Made by a program: the position numbers and the translations under genes
Source of the DNA: JAXDMK01 sp963765955
GTDB lineage: Bacteria; Actinomycetota; Acidimicrobiia; Acidimicrobiales; AC-14
Direction: 5' to 3'
Length of the DNA: 64,000 bases
NCBI GenBank assembly: GCA_963765955.1
Contig: CAVXYA010000009.1
Span: 575,869-639,868, forward strand
Part shown: positions 23,500 to 39,207 of the stretch, piece by piece
Layout of the letters: every line of letters begins with the position of its first letter
Numbering within the stretch: position 1 is the stretch's first letter
The notes under the pieces: model-generated
What the model was told of the DNA's origin: nothing
The model's input: only the letters and a program-made list of their open reading frames with translations
Database searches by the model: none

Positions 23500-23580
23500 C
23501 GCGCCGAGACGCTAGCCGCATGCGGTTGGCTCCTATTGGGTACCCCGCCGTTTGACCGCACCCGACGAGGAGGACCACCG

Positions 23581-24150
23581 ATGGACTGTCTTGACCTGCT
23601 GATCGCCGACCACAACCGCTTCCGGGGCACGTTCGCCCGCTACCGGACGGCCCACGAGAGCGACGACACGGCCGAGATGGCCACCCTCGTGAACCTCATG
23701 TCCCAGGACCTCAAGATCCACACGACGATCGAGGAGGAGATCTTCTACCCCGGCGTCCACGACCTGTCGGAGGAGATCGGCGAAACCATCGACGAGGGCC
23801 TCCAGGAACACCACGTGGCCGATGTCCTCGACGCCGAGATCAAGGGCCTGACGCCGGGCAGCGACGAGTGGGTGGCCAAGGTCATGGTGCTGATCGAGGG
23901 CGTGGAGCACCACGCCGAGGAGGAGGAGAAGGAGCTGTTCCCGTCGGTGCGGGGTGCCACCGACGCCAACTTCCGCGAGAAGATGGGTCAGCAGATGGAC
24001 GCCCGCCGAGCCCAGATGGGGTTCCCCACCGTCGCCGAGCGGGAGAAGCTGCCTGTCGAGGAGCTCAAGGAGCTGGCCTCCGAGCAGGAGATCGCGGGCC
24101 GCTCGAAGATGAGCAAGGAGGAGCTGGCCGCCGCCGTCGACACCCGCTAG
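23581..24150 (+). CDS. Hemerythrin-domain protein with C-terminal Rho_N/SAP-like segment
   Basis: 189 residues, ATG after a GAGGAGGA ribosome site. The di-iron ligands are laid out as in the HHE family: IADHNRFRG, IHTTIEEEIFYP, QEHHVADVLD and EHHAEEEEKELFP. A short C-terminal helical repeat (LPVEELKELASEQEI, MSKEELAAAV) resembles Rho_N/SAP domains that often follow hemerythrins in actinobacteria. Probable role: oxygen, NO or iron sensing or scavenging. A strong hairpin terminator follows. Confidence 0.88.
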   Translation: MDCLDLLIADHNRFRGTFARYRTAHESDDTAEMATLVNLMSQDLKIHTTIEEEIFYPGVHDLSEEIGETIDEGLQEHHVADVLDAEIKGLTPGSDEWVAKVMVLIEGVEHHAEEEEKELFPSVRGATDANFREKMGQQMDARRAQMGFPTVAEREKLPVEELKELASEQEIAGRSKMSKEELAAAVDTR

Positions 24151-24163
24151 CGGTCGCCGACGA

Positions 24164-24201
24164 GGGGCGCTCAGGGGTCCGTCCCTTCCCCTGAGCGCCC
24201 C
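24164..24201 (+). terminator. Hairpin terminator after the hemerythrin gene
   Basis: A perfect 14-bp stem GGGGCGCTCAGGGG (24164-24177) pairs with CCCCTGAGCGCCCC (24188-24201) around a 10-nt loop, 13 bp after the stop codon. There is no T run, as is common for actinobacterial terminators. Confidence 0.8.
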
Positions 24202-24250
24202 CGGGACGTTCCCCGCTCCGGCGAGGGTCCGGCGATACGCTGCCGCCGCC

Positions 24251-24276
24251 GGTTTGCGCACCCATCCCGCGGGGTA
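24251..24276 (+). promoter_or_regulatory. SigF/SigB-like promoter before the HAMP-array kinase
   Basis: GGTTT (24251-24255), a 16-bp spacer, and GGGTA (24272-24276). This equals the alternative stress sigma factor consensus (GGTTT, N15-17, GGGTA) of actinobacterial SigF/SigB. It lies about 66 bp before the proposed kinase start and after a terminator, so it is well placed. Confidence 0.55.
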
Positions 24277-24341
24277 CAAGCGGGCAGTTTGACGGCGTTC
24301 GGGCCGGGGTTTGGGGAGTGGAGGTGCGTTGATGCCCGGAG

Positions 24342-31261
<6,920 letters not shown>

Positions 31262-31265
<4 letters not shown>

Positions 31266-32164
31266 CCACAGCCGTGCCCGGGGCTGCGGACTGGGGGCGT
31301 GACGACGGCGACCTCGAGGACATCGAGATCGACCTGCTCCTGGAGGCCGTCTTCCGGCGCTACGGGTTCGACTTCCGCAACTACGCCCGGGCCTCGCTGC
31401 GTCGGCGGTTGGCCCGCCGGCGCGACCTGGAGGGCCTCCCCACGTTCTCCCGCCTGCTCGAGCGCCTGCTCCACGACCCCGGGTGCATGGAGCGGCTGCT
31501 GCTCGACCTGTCGATCAACGTCACCGCCATGTTCCGCGACCCCGGCTTCTACCGGGCCTTCCGGGCCACGGGTGGTGCCCCTCCTGCGCACCTATCCCTT
31601 CCTGCGCATCTGGAACGCGGGCTGCTCCACCGGGGAGGAGACGTACTCCCTGGCCATCATGCTGGCCGAGGAGGGCCTGCTCGACCGCACCCGCATCTAC
31701 GCCACCGACATCAACCAGCCGGTGCTGGCCCGGGCGCGCGAGGGCGTCTTCCCCCTGGAGAAGATGCGGGAGTACACCGAGAACTACCTGGCCGCAGGCG
31801 GCACCCGGGCCTTCTCCGAGTACTACGTGGCCGCCTACGACGGCGTGCGCTTCGATCCCGCCCTGGCCGCCAACGTGGTCTTCGCCCAGCACAACCTGGT
31901 GGCCGACCGCTCCTTCAACGAGTTCCACGTGGTCGTGTGCCGCAACGTGCTCATCTACTTCGACAAGACCCTGCAGGACCGGGTCCACCGACTCTTCTTC
32001 GACAGCCTGGCCCGTTTCGGGATCCTCGCCCTGGGCCAGAAGGAATCCGTGACCTTCACCCCCCACGAGGCCGACTACGAGTCCCTCGACGCGGCCGGGC
32101 GGCTGTACCGCAAGGTGGGCCCCGGCGCCGGCGGCCTGCGGCAGGCCAGGAGGTCGGGCGGTGA
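31262..32164 (+). CDS. cheR: CheR-type protein-glutamate methyltransferase, frame broken
   Basis: About 300 residues. N-terminal helical domain (VFRRYGFDFRNYARASLRRR, NVTAMFRDPGFYRAF) and SAM-binding domain (RIWNAGCSTGEETYSLAIML, IYATDINQPVLARA, FHVVVCRNVLIYFD). The two parts are in different frames; removing one G in the GGG near 31575 joins them. To end at the TGA overlapping cheB a -1 break near 32140 is also needed. Its start overlaps the kinase stop (GTGA). Without receptors in view, it probably methylates the HAMP kinase or acts as a signalling module in this cluster. Confidence 0.82.
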
Positions 32165-32739
32165 CCTGCGGCATCGTCGTGGTGGGCAGCTCCTGGGGCG
32201 GAGTCTCCGCTCTCGCCCGGTTCCTCACCGGCCTGCCGCCCGACCTGTCGGCACCGGTGGTCATCGCCCAGCACCGGCGGGACGCCCCCTCCATGCTGGC
32301 CCGCCTCCTGGCCCGCCAGACCGATTGGGCCGTGCGCGACGCTGAGGACAAGGAGCGGATGGTCCCGGCCACCGTGTACCTGGCGCCCGCCGGCTACCAC
32401 CTGCTGGTCGAGCGGCCCGGGCACCTGGCCCTGTCCACCGAGGGCCCGGTGCGCTTCGCCCGGCCGTCGATCGACGTGCTGTTCGAGTCCGCCGCCGCCG
32501 CCTACCGGGCCGACACCGTCGGGGTGGTGCTCACCGGCACCAACGACGACGGGGCGGCGGGCCTGCTCGCCATCGTGGCCCGGGGCGGCCAGGCGGTGGT
32601 GCAGGACCCGGCCTCCGCCGAACGGGCCGCCATGCCCCTGGCCGCCCTGGCCACCGGCGTCCCCGCCACCATCCTCCCCCTCGACGACATCGGGCCCCAC
32701 ATCGGCGAGCTGTGCCGCCCGCAGGCGATACCCGCGTGA
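32161..32739 (+). CDS. cheB: Stand-alone CheB-type methylesterase domain
   Basis: 192 residues, with no receiver domain. Catalytic residues match CheB: Ser in VVGSSWGGVSAL, His in VVIAQHRRDAP, Asp in VVLTGTNDDGAAG. It removes glutamate methyl esters or deamidates glutamine. It overlaps the cheR reading frame (GTGA), so methylation and demethylation are produced together. The absence of REC means regulation, if any, must come from a partner. Confidence 0.9.
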   Translation: MTCGIVVVGSSWGGVSALARFLTGLPPDLSAPVVIAQHRRDAPSMLARLLARQTDWAVRDAEDKERMVPATVYLAPAGYHLLVERPGHLALSTEGPVRFARPSIDVLFESAAAAYRADTVGVVLTGTNDDGAAGLLAIVARGGQAVVQDPASAERAAMPLAALATGVPATILPLDDIGPHIGELCRPQAIPA

Positions 32740-32749
32740 CCCGTTCCGG

Positions 32750-33907
32750 ATGACGGGCGCCCGCGTCCTCATCGTCGACGACCGGCCCGACAATCTGCTG
32801 GCCCTGGAGGCCACCCTCGAGCCCCTCGACGTCGAGATCACCCGGGCCACGTCGGGCGCCGACGCCCTCCGCCGGGTGCTGGCCGACGACTTCGCGGTGA
32901 TCCTCCTCGACGTCCAGATGCCGGGGATGGACGGCTACGAGACGGCCCGGCTGATCAAGAACCGGGCTCGCAGCGCGGACGTGCCCATCATCTTCCTCAC
33001 CGCCATCAGCCGGGAGACCGAGCACCAGCTCCGGGGCTACGAGGCGGGGGCGGTCGACTACCTGGCCAAGCCGTTCGAGCCCGAGGTGCTGCGGTCGAAG
33101 GTGGCGGTGTTCATGGCCCTCCACCAGCAGGCCCGCACCATCGAGGAGCAGAACCGGCTCCTGGCCGAGCGACTGGCCGAGCGCGACCGGGCCCAGGCCG
33201 CCCTCGGCCGCCACGCGGCCGAGCTGCAGCGATCGAACGCCGAGCTCGACCGCTTCGCCTCGGTCGTCGGCCACGACCTGCTGGAGCCGTTGCACGTGGT
33301 GGGGGGGCTGCTCGAGATCCTGGCCGACCGCCACTCGGAGACCCTGGCCGACGACGGCCGGCTGCTGGTGGAGCGGGCCCGGGCCCGGACCGCGGGCCTC
33401 ACCGACCGCATCGACGAGCTGCTGGCCGAGGCCCGGGGCAGCGTCGAGCCCCTGCTGCTGGAGCCGATCGATCTGGGCCGGGTCCTCGACCGGGCCTCGC
33501 AGCAGCTGGGGCCCGTGCTCGAGGAGGCGGGCGTCACCCTCCGGTCCGACCCCCTGCCCGAGGTGGTCGGCGACGAGTGGCTGCTGGGCCAGGTCTTCTC
33601 CCAGCTGATCGACCACGCCGTGCGCAACGGGGCCGACGTCGACCCCGAGGTCTCGGTGGGGTTGAGCCGCCGGGACGACGCCTGGGTGGTGTGCGTGCAG
33701 AGCAACGGTCCGGGGATGGGCGAGGACGAGTCGGCCCGGCTCTTCGCCAGCTTCGCCGACGACGACGGGAGCCCCGGGCTGTCCGTCTGCCGCCGGATCG
33801 TCGAGCGCCACGGGGGGACGATCTGGGCCGAGCCGGTCGACGGCCGGGGCACGACCGTCTGCTTCACCCTCCCGGTCGCCCCCGGGAACGCGCCCGGCGC
33901 CGAGTAG
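32750..33907 (+). CDS. Receiver-histidine kinase protein (REC-coiled coil-HisKA-HATPase)
   Basis: 385 residues. REC domain at 1-120 with VLIVDDRPDN, phospho-Asp in VILLDVQMPGMDGYE and Lys in YLAKPFEPE. A coiled coil follows (EEQNRLLAERLAERDRAQ). The H-box is FASVVGHDLLEPLHVVGGLL (HisKA-like with HDLLEPL). The ATPase is partly degenerate: the N-box reads VFSQLIDHAVRNGA without a clear Asn, while SNGPGMGEDE and GSPGLSVCRRIVERHGG remain. It may accept phosphate from the upstream hybrid kinase and act on the next protein. Confidence 0.85.
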   Translation: MTGARVLIVDDRPDNLLALEATLEPLDVEITRATSGADALRRVLADDFAVILLDVQMPGMDGYETARLIKNRARSADVPIIFLTAISRETEHQLRGYEAGAVDYLAKPFEPEVLRSKVAVFMALHQQARTIEEQNRLLAERLAERDRAQAALGRHAAELQRSNAELDRFASVVGHDLLEPLHVVGGLLEILADRHSETLADDGRLLVERARARTAGLTDRIDELLAEARGSVEPLLLEPIDLGRVLDRASQQLGPVLEEAGVTLRSDPLPEVVGDEWLLGQVFSQLIDHAVRNGADVDPEVSVGLSRRDDAWVVCVQSNGPGMGEDESARLFASFADDDGSPGLSVCRRIVERHGGTIWAEPVDGRGTTVCFTLPVAPGNAPGAE

Positions 33908-33913
33908 CCCCTC

Positions 33914-34715
33914 GTGCGGCTTCTCGTCGTCGACGACGACCCCGACTACCGGCTGCTGGTCTCCCTGGCCCTGGCCGGACTGCCCCGACATCGAGCTGGT
34001 CGGGCAGGTCGCCACCGCGGCGGACGCAGTGGAGGCCGCCGGCCGGCTCCAGCCCGACCTCGTGCTCCTCGACCTGCTGCTGCCCGAGGAGGTGTCCGCC
34101 GGCGGGGGCGGGGCCGGCGGCGTGGTCGCCGGCGTGCGGGAGGCGGCGCCGGACGCGGCCGTCGTCGGCACCTCGGCTTTCGGCGATCGGGAGGTGGGCT
34201 CTGTCGGCCGCGGCGGGACGGGGCGGGTCGCCGGGCACCTGTCCAAGGCCGTGCCCCCCAGCCGGCTGGCCGACGAGGTCCTCCTGCTGGCGGGGATGGT
34301 CGGCGTCGTCCGCCGGCTCGTCGACGCCGCCACCGCCCGGTTGGCCCCCGACGCCCCCAGCGCCCGCCAGGCCCGCCGCTTCGTGGACGAGACCCTCCGC
34401 CGGTGGGAGTGCGACGACGTGCTCGACACGGTGGAGCTGCTGGTCAGCGAGCTGGTCACCAACGCCGTCCTCCACGCCCGGTCCGACGTCGACGTCTCGG
34501 TGCAGCTGCTGGCCGACCGGATCCGGATCGAGGTCGCCGACCAGTCGCCCAAGGGGATCCGCCGCCGGGCCCTCACCCCCGACGGCAGCTCGGGGCGGGG
34601 CATCGCCATGGTCGAATCCCTGGCCCTGGCCTGGGGCGTCACCACCCACCGGGGGGGCAAGGCGGTGTGGTTCGAGGTGGCCCGCCCCGATCGGGGCGAC
34701 GGGGCGAACGGCTGA
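33914..34715 (+). CDS. Receiver domain fused to RsbW-like HATPase, one frame break
   Basis: About 265 residues joined. The start RLLVVDDDPDYRLLVSLALA is in one frame; one extra C in the CCCC near 33983 separates it from the rest (LQPDLVLLDLLLPEEVSA, phospho-Asp in LLDLLLP). The C-terminal half is an anti-sigma/RsbW-type ATPase: VELLVSELVTNAVLHARSD with N-box Asn, IRIEVADQSPKG, and SSGRGIAMVESLALAWGV. The fusion could bind an anti-sigma antagonist or sigma factor under phosphorylation control, which would fit the SigF-like promoter before this cluster. That link is inference. Confidence 0.78.
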
Positions 34716-34795
34716 GCGGCCGACCAGGGGCCAATCCGGGCTGCGGTACCGTCGCTGGTGTCGGTAGGGTCGCTCAGGTGAGGGAGGTTGGGTTC

Positions 34796-35134
34796 GTGCA
34801 CGAGATGTCCCTGTGTGAGGCCATCGCGTCCTCGGTCGCCAAGCTCGCCGACGGCGGCACCGTCACCACCGTGTCCATCCGGGTCGGTCACTTCCGCCAG
34901 GTCGTTCCCGACGCTCTGGAGTTCTGCTGGGAGATGCTCACCGAGGGCTCCAACCTGGGCGGCAGCAAGCTCGTCATCGAACAGGTGCCGGCCGTCATCG
35001 AGTGCGAGGAGTGTGGGGCGGAGACCACCCTCGACATGCCGATCCTCATGTGCGGCTCGTGCGAGACCACCAAGGTCAAGCTGATCAGCGGCGAAGAGTT
35101 CCGCATCGAGTCGTTCGACGTCGAGGAGGACTGA
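34796..35134 (+). CDS. hypA: Nickel metallochaperone HypA/HybF
   Basis: 112 residues from the GTG at 34796, giving the obligatory N-terminus MHEMSLCEAI; His2 binds nickel. Zinc is held by two pairs, CEEC and CGSC, near residues 73 and 90. HypA delivers nickel to [NiFe]-hydrogenase large subunit, with HypB. The start is chosen because it gives MHEMS and has GGGAGG upstream. It abuts hypB with no gap. Confidence 0.93.
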   Translation: MHEMSLCEAIASSVAKLADGGTVTTVSIRVGHFRQVVPDALEFCWEMLTEGSNLGGSKLVIEQVPAVIECEECGAETTLDMPILMCGSCETTKVKLISGEEFRIESFDVEED

Positions 35135-36000
35135 ATGGGCCGCTTCCACCGCCATTCCGACGGCACCACCCACGACCACGACCACGAGGACGCGCCCCTC
35201 GGCTCCTTCGACCCGGCCCACGACCACAACGGGGCCGACCACGACCACGACCATTCGCACGACCACAGTCGACGGGCACGAGGCGAGGGACGTGGGCGAC
35301 CACAGCGGCTACGCCCAGACGGGGCGGTCGCGGGTGGCGGTGCTGGAGGACATCCTGGGCGAGAACGACCGGGTGGCGGAGGAGAACGGGCGGGCCCTGG
35401 CCAAGGCGGGAGTCCGGGCGGTCAACCTCATGTCGTCACCGGGGGCGGGCAAGACCTCCCTGCTCAAGCGCACCCTCGAGGCCCTGAGCCCGACGGTGCG
35501 CATGGGCATCCTGGAGGGCGACATCGCCACCAGCATCGACGCCGACCAGCTCGAGGGCTACGGGGCCGCCGTCGCCCTCGTCAACACCAGCAAAGGCTTC
35601 GGCGGCGAGTGTCACCTCGACGCGGTGATGGTGCGTTCCGGCCTGCGCCGCCTGCCCCTCGACGACATCGACCTGCTGGTCATCGAGAACGTCGGCAACC
35701 TGGTCTGCCCGGCCGAGTTCAAGGTCGGCGAGCACGCGGTGGCGATGGTCTACGCCGTCACCGAGGGCGAGGAGAAGCCGCTCAAGTACCCGGTGATGTT
35801 CCGGGCGGCCGACGTGGTGGTGGTCAACAAGGTCGACCTGCTCCCGTACCTCGACTTCGACCTCGACAAGTTCTCTGAAGAACCTCCACGACGTGAACCC
35901 CACCGCCCGCGTGATCCGGGCCAGCGCCCGCACCGGCGAGGGCATCGACGAGTGGTGCGCCTGGCTGCTGGGCCAGGCCGACGACACCTCGGAGCCCTAG
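35135..36000 (+). CDS. hypB: Hydrogenase nickel incorporation GTPase HypB, two frame breaks
   Basis: About 285 residues joined. His/Asp-rich nickel-storing N-terminus (MGRFHRHSDGTTHDHDHED, HDHNGADHDHDHSHDH). G-domain: P-loop MSSPGAGKTSLLKRTLEAL, GDIATSIDADQL, LLVIENVGNLVCPAEF and the guanine-specificity VVNKVDLLPYL. Extra bases near 35266 and 35876 break the frame; correction gives ARTGEGIDEWCAWLLGQ at the end and stop TAG 35998-36000. The stop overlaps that of the convergent DUF427 gene. GTP hydrolysis drives nickel insertion with HypA. Confidence 0.9.
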
Positions 36001-36713
36001 CTCTCCGAGAGCGACCAGGGCGTCTGGGGCCGGGCCTGGGCCAGCCCGTCGACCTCGATGTCGGTGCGTTCGTTGAAGAAGCAGATCCGGCCCCGCACCG
36101 CCTCCGCGTCGCGCTGCACCCCGTCACCCTCGTAGGTCCAGGCCACGTCCGGGTGCATGTCGGCGCCGACGCGGGCCGACCAGTAGGTGGCCGTGCCCTT
36201 GTAGGCGCAGCCGGTGACGGTGTCGCTGGCGACCAGGTGCTCGAGGCGGACGTCGTGGACCGGGAAGTAGTACCGCACGGGCAGACCCGTCTCGTAGAGG
36301 GCCTTCACCTCGGTGGACTCGGCCAGCACCTCGCCCTCCAGCGACACCCTCACCTGCCGCGACGTGGCGAAGACGTCGATGCGGTGATACGGGTCGCGGG
36401 GATGGACGATGACCCGCTCGTCCTCCTCCAGCCATTCGTCGAGGTCGTCCCACGCCACGGTGACGTACCCCTCGACGAGTGGCTCGGGCACGCCGCCGGT
36501 GGACACGTCCTCCCTCGGGAAGGCGTAGTAGGCGAGCTGCCGGGACTGGTGCACGAGCATGGTGCGGTCGCTGTCGACGACCGTGGCTCCCCCCATCAGG
36601 CCCCGGATGCGCCTCGGAACCGGTTCGACCAGGGTGACGTGGTCCGGCGGCTCGAAGTTGAAGATCCCGCTGGGCTGGTGCCCGAAGGGACCGTTCCCCA
36701 TGGTGAGCGTCAT
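35997..36713 (-). CDS. Double DUF427 domain protein
   Basis: 238 residues from the ATG at 36713. Two DUF427-type halves: the first has GATVVDSDRTMLVHQ and LAYYAFPREDV; the second has RQVRVSLEGEVLAEST, PVRYYFPVHDVRLEHL, TVTGCAYKGTATYWSARVG and WTYEGDGVQRDAEAVRGRIC. The fold is a small beta barrel; the chemistry is unknown, although proteins of this type are widespread in actinobacteria. Convergent with hypB. Confidence 0.85.
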   Translation of the reverse strand: MTLTMGNGPFGHQPSGIFNFEPPDHVTLVEPVPRRIRGLMGGATVVDSDRTMLVHQSRQLAYYAFPREDVSTGGVPEPLVEGYVTVAWDDLDEWLEEDERVIVHPRDPYHRIDVFATSRQVRVSLEGEVLAESTEVKALYETGLPVRYYFPVHDVRLEHLVASDTVTGCAYKGTATYWSARVGADMHPDVAWTYEGDGVQRDAEAVRGRICFFNERTDIEVDGLAQARPQTPWSLSES

Positions 36714-36734
36714 GGTTCCATCATGGCCGGTGAT

Positions 36735-36860
36735 CGGTGGGTCCAACTGGTGACGATCGAGGGCGCCCTGGCGCCCACAAACGTCACCAGTTCGGGTCGG
36801 TGGGTCCAACTGGTGACGATCAAGGACGCTCAAGCGCCCACAGACGTCACCAGTTCGGGT
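36735..36860. repeat. Two tandem 63-bp units, each containing an 11-bp inverted repeat
   Basis: Units at 36735-36797 and 36798-36860 both begin CGGTGGGTCCAACTGG. Each has arms AACTGGTGACG and CGTCACCAGTT (36745-36755 with 36782-36792; 36808-36818 with 36845-36855) around a 26-bp loop. The stems would form good RNA or DNA hairpins. They lie just upstream of the DUF427 gene and downstream of the small gene on the same strand, so a terminator or REP-like element is possible. Confidence 0.85.
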
Positions 36861-36892
36861 GGGTCACAAGGGGGGGCGAGTCGTCGGGCTCT

Positions 36893-37108
36893 TCAGTCGT
36901 CGTCGGCCTTGCGGGCCTTCTCGACGGCCTCCTTCATCTTCTTCGAACGCTCGGTCGGCTTTCCGCTGGCGGTGGCGCCGGTCGCCCCCGCTCCGCCCTC
37001 GTCCTTCTTGATGAGGCCGGTCACCGCCTGGGTGGCCTTGGCCAGCACGCCCTTCACCTTGCCCAATGCGCCGTCGATCGCGCTCGGGCGGTCTGCGTCG
37101 TCCGTCAC
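36893..37108 (-). CDS. Small charged protein, hypothetical
   Basis: 71 residues from the GTG at 37108; the frame stays open to an ATG at 37171, which would give 92. The composition is Lys/Ala/Asp-rich: IDGALGKVKGVLAKATQAV, then TERSKKMKEAVEKARKADDD. It is probably helical and possibly a stress-associated small protein. I do not recognise a family. The longer start would lie at the junction with the IS110 remnant. Confidence 0.45.
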   Translation of the reverse strand: MTDDADRPSAIDGALGKVKGVLAKATQAVTGLIKKDEGGAGATGATASGKPTERSKKMKEAVEKARKADDD

Positions 37109-37189
37109 CGGAACCCCCTTGGTCTCCTGGGCCACGTCGGCCACGGGGTGAGCATTCCCCGGAGAGGCCATCTCGAACGCACGCCCCCC

Positions 37190-38151
37190 GCCGCGCTACC
37201 GGGAGCGTCACTCGACGTCGGGGGCCAAGTCCGATCCGGGCGACGCCTTCGTGTTGGCCGAGCTGGCCCGCACGGACTGCTCACAACCATCGCCCGGTGG
37301 CCGGTGACAGCGAGGCGGCGGAGGCCGTCAAGGTGCTGGCCCGGGCCCACCAGAGCTTGATCTGGACCCGCCAGCGCCAGGTCAACCAGCTGCGCTCGAC
37401 GCTGCGGGAGCTCTACCCCAACGCCCTGACCTGCTTCGACGACCTGGCCTCGGGCGATGCCCTGGCCGTGCTGGCCATCGCCCCCACACCGGCCCTCGGT
37501 CGCCGGCTGTCGATGTCCAAGATCTCCTCGGCCCTGCGCCGAGGTGGTCGTCAGCGGCGCATCGACGAGCGGGCGGCTGAGATCCAGGCCGCGCTGCGGG
37601 CCGATGCCCTCGAAGCTCCCAGGATGGTGTCCGAGGCCATGGGGGCGTCGGTGAGAGCCCTGGTGGCGGTGATCACCGAGCTGGTTGAACAGACGGCAAG
37701 GCTCGAAGCCACCCTGGTCGAGGGTTTTGAACAGCACCCGGCCGCCAAGGTCATCCGATCCCTGCCAGGACTAGGGATGATCCTCGGCGCCCGGGTGCTG
37801 GGCGAGTTCGGGGATGACCCGAACCGCTACGCCGACGCCAAGTCTCGCAAGAATTACGCCGGCACGTCACCCATCACCCGGGCCTCGGGCAAACACCGCG
37901 TCGTTCTCGCCCGCTACGCCCGCAACAAACGGCTGGCCGACGCCGCCTACCAGTGGGCCTTCTGCTCGCTCACCGCCAGCCCCGGCGCTCGAGCCTTCTA
38001 CGACCAACGACGAGCGGCCGGAGACACCCACCACCGCGCCCTGCGGGCGCTGGCCAACCGACTGGTGGGAATCCTCCACGGCTGCCTTCGCCACGGCACC
38101 CTCTACGACGAGCACACCGCCTGGAGGCATCGAACCGCCACCGCTGCTTGA
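37190..38151 (+). pseudogene. IS110-family transposase remnant, N-terminally truncated and frame broken
   Basis: Recognisable from RYRERHSTSGAKSDPGDAFV, in the frame at about 37194-37280, then by a +1 break (one T near 37279) into HNHRPVAGDSEAAEAVKVLA and on to the stop at 38151. The C-terminal transposase_20 part is whole: IRSLPGLGMILGARVLGEFG, RKNYAGTSPITRASGK, RALANRLVGILHGCL. The first 70-90 residues with the start of the DEDD catalytic domain are absent; the left part abuts the small gene at about 37170. It is probably a dead insertion sequence. I could not identify clear ends. Confidence 0.85.
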
Positions 38152-38184
38152 CAGCTACGGCCCGTGGAATGTCTAGGCCCGGGC

Positions 38185-39102
38185 CTACGCCCGGGCCAGG
38201 ACCTTGCCCCGGCGGAGGAAGTCGAGGGGATCGGCGCCCCGCTGGATGGCGGAGTACGACAGTGACGCCCCGAAGGGCTCGTTCCAGAAGTCGCCCTCCC
38301 GCGCCCGGCGATCCCACGGCCCGACGTAGAGGTAGGGCTCGGGATGGTCGGCGTCGCCCGGCGAGCCGCCGAAGTTGACCCGCTGGCCCTCGGGCCCCAT
38401 GTCGATGGCCACGTCGAAGTGCTCCGGCCACAGCTGCACCCGCGACGGGGCGTCGTCGTCGCCCGCCTCCTCCCGGAGCTGCTCCAGCATGGCGGTGGCG
38501 AACCCGAACCACTCGCCCAGGGCCCGGGCCGCGTCGAAGTCGATGTCGAGGGCGGCCTCGGGATCGCAGGGCGTGGTGGGCGTGTAGACGCCGGTCCCCT
38601 GGCCCAGCTCGACGCCCAGGAACTCGGCCGCCGCGGCCAGGGTGACCAGCTTCCGGCGCCGGTTGCGATCGACCAGCTCGCCGTCCTCCACCCGCACCTG
38701 GTGGTCGTCGTCGAAGAAGGGGGTGCCGAAGCCCCGGTAGGTGTAGCGCAGCCCGATCTTGCCGTTGGCCATGTGCCGGCGGGGTGCGACCAGGTGCTCG
38801 GCCACCATGTGGAGCGAGTCGCGGGTGGTGGCGAACCTGGCCGGCAGGTCCGCCAGCTTGCGGGGGACGAGCCATCGGTACTCGCACCAGACCCGCAGCT
38901 CGGCGTTGTTGATCTCGGTGCAGAAGTCGTCCCACGTGCGAGTGCCGGCCCGCTCGACCGGCACCAGCTCCCCGCCCGCGACGGGGTCGTCGGCGAACCA
39001 CGGGCCCTCGTTCACGGCCGGTGGCGACGGTTCGAGGACCCTCGGGTCGTACCGGTTGTTGATCCGGATGCTCGCCTCGGCCTGAGGATTCTTGACGACC
39101 AT
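38185..39102 (-). CDS. Conserved hypothetical protein
   Basis: 305 residues from the ATG at 39102. No signal peptide or membrane helix. Noticeable segments are TWDDFCTEINNAELRVWCEY, RDSLHMVAEHLVAPRRHMAN, IGLRYTYRGFGTPFFDDDHQ, LDIDFDAARALGEWFGFATA and VQLWPEHFDVAIDMGPEG followed by YLYVGPWDRR. The last two resemble actinobacterial proteins annotated only as uncharacterised. It is divergent from the acetyltransferase. Function unknown. Confidence 0.65.
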   Translation of the reverse strand: MVVKNPQAEASIRINNRYDPRVLEPSPPAVNEGPWFADDPVAGGELVPVERAGTRTWDDFCTEINNAELRVWCEYRWLVPRKLADLPARFATTRDSLHMVAEHLVAPRRHMANGKIGLRYTYRGFGTPFFDDDHQVRVEDGELVDRNRRRKLVTLAAAAEFLGVELGQGTGVYTPTTPCDPEAALDIDFDAARALGEWFGFATAMLEQLREEAGDDDAPSRVQLWPEHFDVAIDMGPEGQRVNFGGSPGDADHPEPYLYVGPWDRRAREGDFWNEPFGASLSYSAIQRGADPLDFLRRGKVLARA

Positions 39103-39207
39103 CTCCGCTCCCTCACGCTCGACCGTCCCCCGCCGGAGGCGGTATGTGCCCACGAGCGTGGCACGGCCGGGGACCCGAGGGCGCCCGTGGACGCGATGCT
39201 GGTGGGC

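Noticed and set aside
23524..23542. Second SigF-like promoter before the hemerythrin gene (GGTTG ... GGGTA)
   Set aside because: The spacer is only 9 bp, too short for the consensus.
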